A stretch of DNA of 6,234 bases from the NCBI GenBank assembly GCA_023818725.1, contig JAMWBX010000082.1, positions 1 to 6,234 of the forward strand, given 5' to 3'. Below, piece by piece: positions 1 to 4,704 of the stretch (its first letter is position 1; every line of letters starts with the position of its first letter). The stretch comes from Candidatus Omnitrophota bacterium (GTDB lineage: Bacteria; Ratteibacteria; UBA8468; B48-G9; DTJG01). The position numbers were made by a program, and so were the translations under genes. The notes under the pieces were generated by a model. That model was not told the DNA's origin, did no database searches, and worked only from the letters and a program-made list of their open reading frames with translations.

Positions 1-1
1 C

Positions 2-997
2 CGTGGTTCCAGTGGAGGCTCTGCGTCAGCAGTTGCTGCCGGCATGGTCCCAGTCGCCCTTGGTTCAGATACAGGTGGTTCTATAAGACAGCCAGCAAGT
101 TTTTGCGGCGTTGTAGGGTTGAAGCCGTCCTATGGCAGGGTCTCAAGATACGGGCTTGTAGCATTCGGTTCCTCTCTTGACCAGATTGGCCCGCTTGCAA
201 AAAATGTTAAGGATGCAAGTTTAATGTTGAAAGTGATAGCTGGATATGATGAAAAAGATTCCACCTCATACAACAGCGATGTTGTTCAGTATGATAAAGA
301 ACTGGAAAAGCCTTTAAAAAAAAAAGAGATAGCTATTGGAATCCCTGATGAGTATTTCGGAGAAGGTCTTTCAGGCGAGATCAGAAAAAGAATAAATGCA
401 GTTATTGAAAATCTTTCAAAAGATGGTTTCCAGGTGAAAAGAATAAGTCTTGCCCACACCCATTATGGAATCGCAACATATTACATTGTATCAACAGCAG
501 AAGCCAGCACAAATCTTGCAAGATTTGACGGTGTAAAATTCGGTTACAGGAGCAAAAATTCAAATACTATTTTTGACCTTTACACAAATTCAAGGGGGGA
601 AGGTTTTGGCAGTGAAGTCAAAAGGCGCATCATTCTTGGAACTTTTGTGCTTTCAGCCGGATATTATGAGGCGTACTACTTAAAAGCTCAAAAGGTCAGA
701 ACCCTGATAATGAAGGACTTTGAAGACGCCTTCAAATCAGTCGATTTTATCATCACTCCTACAACTCCAGAGATAGCATTTAAACTTGGTGAGAAAGCAG
801 CCAATCCCCTTACAATGTATCTATCCGATATTTTTACGGTTAATGCAAATCTTGCTGGCATACCCGGAATTAATTTGCCAATCGGCTTTTCTTCTGGTAA
901 ACTGCCAATAGGTATGCAAATTCTTTCGCCAGCATTCAAAGAAGAAGATTTGCTTCGTTTTGCGTATTATATTGAACAGAATCTTACAAAGGAGTGA
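2..997 (+). CDS. gatA: Asp-tRNA(Asn)/Glu-tRNA(Gln) amidotransferase subunit A, 5'-truncated
   Basis: This is the amidase subunit of the cytoplasmic GatCAB complex. It releases ammonia from glutamine (or asparagine) so that GatB can convert Glu-tRNA(Gln) to Gln-tRNA(Gln) or Asp-tRNA(Asn) to Asn-tRNA(Asn). The frame is open from base 2, and 331 residues precede the TGA at 995-997. The family is usually about 480 aa, so about 150 N-terminal residues, including the catalytic lysine, lie upstream of the window. The visible part opens inside the amidase signature (RGSSGGSA). The cis-serine is encoded at 8-10 and the nucleophilic serine at 80-82 in DTGGSIRQPA. Their 24-residue spacing matches the family's Ser-cisSer-Lys arrangement. 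GatA-specific blocks follow: SSLDQIGPLA, NLARFDGVKFGYRS, RGEGFGSEVKRRIILG (from 593), SAGYYEAYYLKAQKVR and the C-terminal NLAGIPGINLPIG. The ATG at 44 is internal to the signature and is not the start. One oddity is Arg where the signature usually has Gly (GGSSGG). The tail carries the ribosome binding site of the next gene. Confidence 0.96.
   Translation, partial: RGSSGGSASAVAAGMVPVALGSDTGGSIRQPASFCGVVGLKPSYGRVSRYGLVAFGSSLDQIGPLAKNVKDASLMLKVIAGYDEKDSTSYNSDVVQYDKELEKPLKKKEIAIGIPDEYFGEGLSGEIRKRINAVIENLSKDGFQVKRISLAHTHYGIATYYIVSTAEASTNLARFDGVKFGYRSKNSNTIFDLYTNSRGEGFGSEVKRRIILGTFVLSAGYYEAYYLKAQKVRTLIMKDFEDAFKSVDFIITPTTPEIAFKLGEKAANPLTMYLSDIFTVNANLAGIPGINLPIGFSSGKLPIGMQILSPAFKEEDLLRFAYYIEQNLTKE
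316..325 (+). repeat. A10 homopolymer tract in gatA
   Basis: Ten consecutive A residues encode the end of a Leu codon and three Lys codons (PLKKKE) in a poorly conserved stretch of GatA. It is the longest single-base run I noticed. The reading frame is intact across it. Tracts of this length can cause polymerase slippage or sequencing error. Confidence 0.6.
510..527. repeat. 18-bp perfect palindrome inside gatA
   Basis: CAAATCTTGCAAGATTTG reads identically on both strands with no central spacer. It lies within gatA and encodes the conserved TNLARF segment, so part of it is forced by the protein. One arm, CAAATCTTGC, recurs at 846-855 in the NANLAG segment. Functional meaning is not established; it could be an operator-like dyad or a coincidence. 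Confidence 0.45.
988..994 (+). promoter_or_regulatory. Shine-Dalgarno AAAGGAG at the end of gatA
   Basis: AAAGGAG is a near-consensus ribosome binding site that overlaps the last codons of gatA. It decides the start of the downstream membrane protein. The in-frame GTG at 994-996 sits on the last base of the motif, so it has no spacer. The in-frame GTG at 1000-1002 has a 5-nt spacer and is the better start. Because the site lies inside gatA, ribosomes finishing gatA would pass over it, which favours coupled translation (inference). Confidence 0.7.
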
Positions 998-999
998 AA

Positions 1000-2937
1000 G
1001 TGGAGCGTGTATTTACTCTTCGTTCTTTCTTGACCGGCATTATTCTTTCAATATTCATTGCTTTTTACGACCATGTCTCGAGCGATATCAACAATGGTTC
1101 ATATCTTGCGATTGATCATATGCCTGTGGCTGCAATTACACTTTTTTTCTTTCTCACCTTTGTTGTGAATACACTTCTGAAAAGAATTAACAAAAATATC
1201 GCGTTCAGGCAAGGAGAGCTTCTGCTTGTTTATTGTATGATGCTTGTGGCATGTTCTGTTACAGAAATGGGGCTTGGTAGTCAAATACTTCCCATAATTT
1301 CCGCTCCTACCTATTATGCAAACCCGCAGAACGAGTGGGGTAGTTTAATAGTGCCGCACCTGCGTAAACAGCTTATTGTGACAGACCCTGATGCAGTTAC
1401 CTATTTTTTTGAAGGTTTGCCAAAAGGAATGAGTATTCCCTGGGGTGTCTGGATCAAGCCCCTTTCACTCTGGATTCCATTTTTGCTTGTTTTTTATTTC
1501 TGCACGATATGTATCGCTGTGATGCTACGGAAACAGTGGATAGAAAGAGAAAAACTTGTTTACCCGCTTACCATACTTCCTGTGGAAATGGTGAAGGAAC
1601 AGGAGCCTGGCGGAAAGAAGAAGGCATATCTTCCAGGGTTTTTCAAAAATCCATTGATGTGGTTAGGTTTTGGAATTGCTTTTCTCGCCGGCACAATGAT
1701 TGCTCTGCATGCTTACAATGAGATAATCCCTGCGCCAAAGCTTCAGCAGAACATACCTGTTTTCAGAGGCACGCAGAATCTAACTTTTCGTGTAAGCTTC
1801 CCTGTCATTGGATTTGTGTATCTGGCAAATCTTGAGGTAAGTTTTTCTCTTTGGTTTTTCAGCCTTCTATTTCAGGTTATCAAGGGTATTTTCAATATTA
1901 CCGGCATCTCAAGCACTGAAAATATTGGTATTTACGGGTGTGCTGGTTATGCGATTTTTGCGCATCTTGGAACAGGTGCAATGCTGGCGATGATTGCATA
2001 CAGCTTATACATAGCACGAAGTCATTTCAGGGACATATGGCGGAGCGCGATTGGCAGAGCATCTGTTGACGATTCTGGCGAAATAATGTCCTATAAAACA
2101 GCATTCTGGGGCTTTATCGTAGGTTCATTGCTCGTCCTCGGATGGTTGAAATACTCGGGACTTAGCCTTACAATAGGACTTGTTTTTTATTTGTTTGCCT
2201 TGATAATTTTTCTTGTATTGACAAGAATTGTTTGTGAAGCAGGTATTCCTACCCTTGTAGCTACAATAATATCTTCTTCAATCATCGTTTCTATGTGGGG
2301 AAGCAAAAACATACCTGTATCAGTGCTTGTTGCCCTGGGATTGACCTATGTTTACAGCGCTGATTTGAGAACATTTCCAATGGTTGCAGGAAGTATGTCA
2401 TTAAAGATTATGGACAGATTCAGCCGGACAAAAAAATATCTTTTCTGGGCTATTATGACAGCAATTTTCGTTAACATTGTTGCCACAATGTTTTTCCTGC
2501 TGAAAATCTCTTACAAATATGGAGGCATAAACCTTAACAGCTGGTTTTTCAAAGGGGGTCCCCAGGCGCCATACACTTACATAGCTGACTTAATAAAAAA
2601 TCCAACTGATTCAAATACCATCGGATGGTTGTGTCGTGGAATTGGACTGGTAGTAATGTCAGGACTTATGTTTATGCGGCAGCAATTTTTATGGTGGCCA
2701 CTTCATCCCATTGGATTTGTTATTGGACCTGTTTGGTTAATGGATATGCTGTGGTTTTCCATCTTTATTGCGTGGTTAATAAAGAAAATTATTTTGAAGT
2801 ATGGTGGAGCTCGCGCTTATGAAAAAAGCAAATATTTTTTCCTCGGATTACCACTGGGGCTTTACACATGCGCTGGTATATGGGTATTAATTGACTTTCT
2901 TGCAAAGAAACACGGAAATATTATTTTCTGGATTTAA
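1000..2937 (+). CDS. DUF6785/DUF6784 (OPT-like) polytopic membrane protein
   Basis: The product is a 645-residue integral inner-membrane protein of unproven function, recognised as the DUF6785 (N-terminal) plus DUF6784 (C-terminal) family, which resembles OPT-type oligopeptide transporters. Residues are numbered from the GTG at 1000. Hydrophobic segments are seen near 10-27, 43-61, 73-101, 151-176 and 218-238, with about eight more to the C-terminus, giving roughly 12-14 helices. Family-type motifs are QGELLLVY (about 71-78), a loop with NPQNEWGSL (about 108-116), RKQWIEREKLVYPL (177-190) just after a helix, and the C-terminal LWWPLHPIGFVIG and KYGGARAYEKSKYFFLGL. The GTG at 994 would add two residues and overlap the gatA stop (GTGA), but Shine-Dalgarno spacing favours 1000. 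The gene follows gatA by 2 nt and precedes rfaE1 by 10 nt, so cotranscription with LPS precursor genes is likely. I see no signal peptide beyond the first helix and no ATPase partner in the window. Family assignment is confident, a transport role is inference, and the substrate is unknown. Confidence 0.85.
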   Translation: MERVFTLRSFLTGIILSIFIAFYDHVSSDINNGSYLAIDHMPVAAITLFFFLTFVVNTLLKRINKNIAFRQGELLLVYCMMLVACSVTEMGLGSQILPIISAPTYYANPQNEWGSLIVPHLRKQLIVTDPDAVTYFFEGLPKGMSIPWGVWIKPLSLWIPFLLVFYFCTICIAVMLRKQWIEREKLVYPLTILPVEMVKEQEPGGKKKAYLPGFFKNPLMWLGFGIAFLAGTMIALHAYNEIIPAPKLQQNIPVFRGTQNLTFRVSFPVIGFVYLANLEVSFSLWFFSLLFQVIKGIFNITGISSTENIGIYGCAGYAIFAHLGTGAMLAMIAYSLYIARSHFRDIWRSAIGRASVDDSGEIMSYKTAFWGFIVGSLLVLGWLKYSGLSLTIGLVFYLFALIIFLVLTRIVCEAGIPTLVATIISSSIIVSMWGSKNIPVSVLVALGLTYVYSADLRTFPMVAGSMSLKIMDRFSRTKKYLFWAIMTAIFVNIVATMFFLLKISYKYGGINLNSWFFKGGPQAPYTYIADLIKNPTDSNTIGWLCRGIGLVVMSGLMFMRQQFLWWPLHPIGFVIGPVWLMDMLWFSIFIAWLIKKIILKYGGARAYEKSKYFFLGLPLGLYTCAGIWVLIDFLAKKHGNIIFWI

Positions 2938-2947
2938 CCTTTAAAAA

Positions 2948-3955
2948 ATGGCAGTACTTTTAAAACAAAAGGATCTTGAAAAATTTCTGGCAAAAATCCC
3001 CTGTGTTAGAGTACTGGTTGTCGGAGATCTCATCCTTGACCATTTTGTCTCCGGGCAGGTGAAAAGAATTTCTCCAGAGGCGCCTGTACCGGTTGTTGAA
3101 GTGAAAAAAGAAATTTACAGGTGCGGGGGTGCTGGGAATGTTTGTTTTAATATCAGGGGGCTTGGCGGAAATGTTACCATTGCAAGCGTGATTGGAGAAG
3201 ATGAAAATGGTACCATTGTCAAAAATATGCTTGAAGAGCACAGGATAAAAAGTTTCCTTCTTTACCGTAAGAATTTTCCGACAAGTATTAAAACAAGGGT
3301 GATTGCAGGTTCGCAACAGATGCTACGGGTTGATAAAGAAAGAATCGAAAAACTCTCACAGGATGAAGTTTACAGAATTCAGGAATTTTTTGCAAAAGAG
3401 ATTGAGAGTTTTGATGCTGTCATCATTTCTGATTATGGAAAGGGCGTGGTTATTCCTTCTCTTATATCTTATTTTGTGCGGCTTTGTCACAGCTATAATA
3501 AAATAATAACAGTGGACCCCAAGGTCAACCATTTTTCCTACTATAAGAATGTTGACTGTTTGACACCAAATTTAGTAGAAGCAAGCATGGGTATGCACCT
3601 TCCTGAACCATTAACTGAACAAGACATTATTTCGCTCGGAAAAAAAATAATTAGAAGACTATCTGTCAAGAATCTTGTGATCACACGCGGTAAGGATGGT
3701 ATGACAATCTTCAGTGATTCAGGGATAAAAAACCTCCCCGCGATAAGTAAAGAGGTTTTTGATGTCACTGGTGCTGGAGACACTGTAATTGCGGTGATGA
3801 CTCTTGCAATGGCATGCGGTTTTGATGTGGTAATGGCTTCTTTTTTTGCCAATCTTGCCGCAGGTGTTGTTGTACAGAAACTTGGAGCAGCCACTGTTTC
3901 GCCTGAAGAGTTAAAAGCTGTGTTTAACGAGTACGTCTTTCGAAAGGCGATCTGA
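2948..3955 (+). CDS. rfaE1: D-glycero-beta-D-manno-heptose-7-phosphate kinase (stand-alone)
   Basis: This PfkB/ribokinase-fold cytoplasmic kinase phosphorylates D-glycero-D-manno-heptose 7-phosphate at C1, using ATP, on the route to ADP-heptose for the LPS inner core. The 335-residue length matches the kinase half of bifunctional HldE, with no adenylyltransferase domain following. Visible landmarks are VVGDLILDHF (24-33), the diagnostic RISPEAPVPVV (40-50), GGAGNV (60-65, the sugar-side glycine pair), PTSIKTRVIAGSQQMLRVDKE in two halves (111-121 and 122-131), SDYGKGVV (161-168), TVDPK, LTPN, and the PfkB C-terminal signature DVTGAGDT (272-279) with the expected catalytic base Asp278. The ATG is preceded by AACCTTTAAAAA with no recognisable Shine-Dalgarno, so initiation may rely on coupling to the membrane-protein gene ending 10 nt upstream. 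No better in-frame start is seen before the GDLILD strand. The stop overlaps the kdsB ATG by one base. A ribokinase-like sugar kinase of other specificity is unlikely given the RISPEAPVPVV motif. Confidence 0.93.
   Translation: MAVLLKQKDLEKFLAKIPCVRVLVVGDLILDHFVSGQVKRISPEAPVPVVEVKKEIYRCGGAGNVCFNIRGLGGNVTIASVIGEDENGTIVKNMLEEHRIKSFLLYRKNFPTSIKTRVIAGSQQMLRVDKERIEKLSQDEVYRIQEFFAKEIESFDAVIISDYGKGVVIPSLISYFVRLCHSYNKIITVDPKVNHFSYYKNVDCLTPNLVEASMGMHLPEPLTEQDIISLGKKIIRRLSVKNLVITRGKDGMTIFSDSGIKNLPAISKEVFDVTGAGDTVIAVMTLAMACGFDVVMASFFANLAAGVVVQKLGAATVSPEELKAVFNEYVFRKAI
3728..3760. repeat. 9-bp inverted repeat with T tail, terminator-like, inside rfaE1
   Basis: AAAAACCTC at 3728-3736 is perfectly complementary to GAGGTTTTT at 3752-3760, leaving a 15-nt loop. 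With A residues before and T residues after a CCTC/GAGG core, it resembles a weak bidirectional intrinsic terminator. It lies in the rfaE1 coding sequence just before the DVTGAGDT codons. The GC core is only 4 bp and the loop is long, so real termination is doubtful. Confidence 0.35.
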
Positions 3956-4704
3956 TGAAGGATGTTATTGGAATAATTCCTGCAAGGTATGATTCTGAAA
4001 GATTTCCTGGCAAAGTTCTCCAGAAGATAGGCAGGATCACCATCCTTGAGAGTGTCTACCAGCACGCAAGGCGTGCAAAAACCCTTGATAGACTCCTTAT
4101 TGCCACAGATAGTGAAATCATAGCAGAAGAAGCGAGGAATTTTGGGGCAGAAGTTTTTATGACCTCCTCTGATTGTACCTGCGGGACTGAAAGGGTGGCA
4201 GAGGTTGCTGAAAAAATAAGTGGAAAAATTTTTGTGAATATTCAGGCAGACGAACCTCTTGTTCCTGATCAGGCTATTGATATGCCTGTTGAAGAGATGC
4301 TAAAAAATAGAAGGATTGTATGTTGTACACCAGCGACACGAATAAGGACCCAGGAAGAGCTTTACAACCCGAATATAACAAAAATTGTCATGGATAGAGA
4401 AGGTTTTGCCCTTTTCTTTTCAGCAAGTTTGCTTCCTTTTCCTCGTGTATATTTTGCAAAGTGCAAGCCCTTTTTTAAAAAGATGAAATTCTTCAAGCAC
4501 ATCGGTGTTTACGCGTTCAGAAAAAATTTTCTTTTGAAATTCAAAAAACTTCCAATCGGACCTCTTGAGAAGTTTGAACAGCTTGAACAGCTGAGAATCC
4601 TTGAAAATGGTTATAGAATCAAGGTCGTTATTATTTCAAAGAATTCTGTTTCCATTGATACACTGAAGGACCTCAGTAAATTGAAGGTTATGGGACATGG
4701 CTAA
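3955..4704 (+). CDS. kdsB: 3-deoxy-manno-octulosonate cytidylyltransferase (CMP-KDO synthetase), divergent
   Basis: KdsB activates KDO: CTP + KDO gives CMP-KDO + PPi, the donor for lipid A-core assembly, in the cytoplasm. The 249 residues match the family length. The N-terminus has the nucleotide-binding IPARYDSERFPGK (8-20). It is followed by ATDS (50-53), GTERVAEV (77-84), VNIQADEP (94-101, with the metal-binding Asp99), NPNITKIV (138-145), HIGVYAF (182-188), the family-typical EQLEQLRILENGYRI (208-222) and a C-terminal IDTLKDL (234-240) holding the second metal-binding Asp235. Several usually conserved positions differ: the GKPM turn reads GRIT (26-29), His and Ser of HxSGT are both Cys (74 and 76), QGDEP is QADEP, and the Arg of the FSR motif is Ala157. 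It is therefore a divergent KdsB, or possibly a relative acting on a modified 3-deoxy sugar. The start is supported by AAAGG at 3943-3947 with a 7-nt spacer and by the TGATG junction with rfaE1. It overlaps pyrG by 8 nt. Confidence 0.9.
   Translation: MKDVIGIIPARYDSERFPGKVLQKIGRITILESVYQHARRAKTLDRLLIATDSEIIAEEARNFGAEVFMTSSDCTCGTERVAEVAEKISGKIFVNIQADEPLVPDQAIDMPVEEMLKNRRIVCCTPATRIRTQEELYNPNITKIVMDREGFALFFSASLLPFPRVYFAKCKPFFKKMKFFKHIGVYAFRKNFLLKFKKLPIGPLEKFEQLEQLRILENGYRIKVVIISKNSVSIDTLKDLSKLKVMGHG

Noticed and set aside
1509..1721. 70-codon plus-strand open frame within the membrane-protein gene
   Set aside because: It is an out-of-frame shadow; the main frame carries the family motif RKQWIEREKLVYPL here.
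2938..2947. Possible terminator or promoter between the membrane-protein gene and rfaE1
   Set aside because: Only 10 nt of A/T-rich sequence without a stem; too short for either element.
2960..3316. 118-codon minus-strand open frame inside rfaE1
   Set aside because: It is antisense to the conserved kinase N-terminus with low-complexity composition and no recognisable product.
3541..4065. 174-codon open frame on the minus strand across the rfaE1/kdsB junction
   Set aside because: It lies antisense to two strongly recognised genes, its translation resembles no family, and it has no convincing ribosome binding site; it is a shadow of the codon bias of the real genes.
4532..4546. Interrupted palindrome TTTTGAA-A-TTCAAAA in kdsB
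   Set aside because: It has a 1-nt centre, so it cannot form a useful hairpin, and it consists of A/T-rich Phe/Lys codons; chance is adequate.
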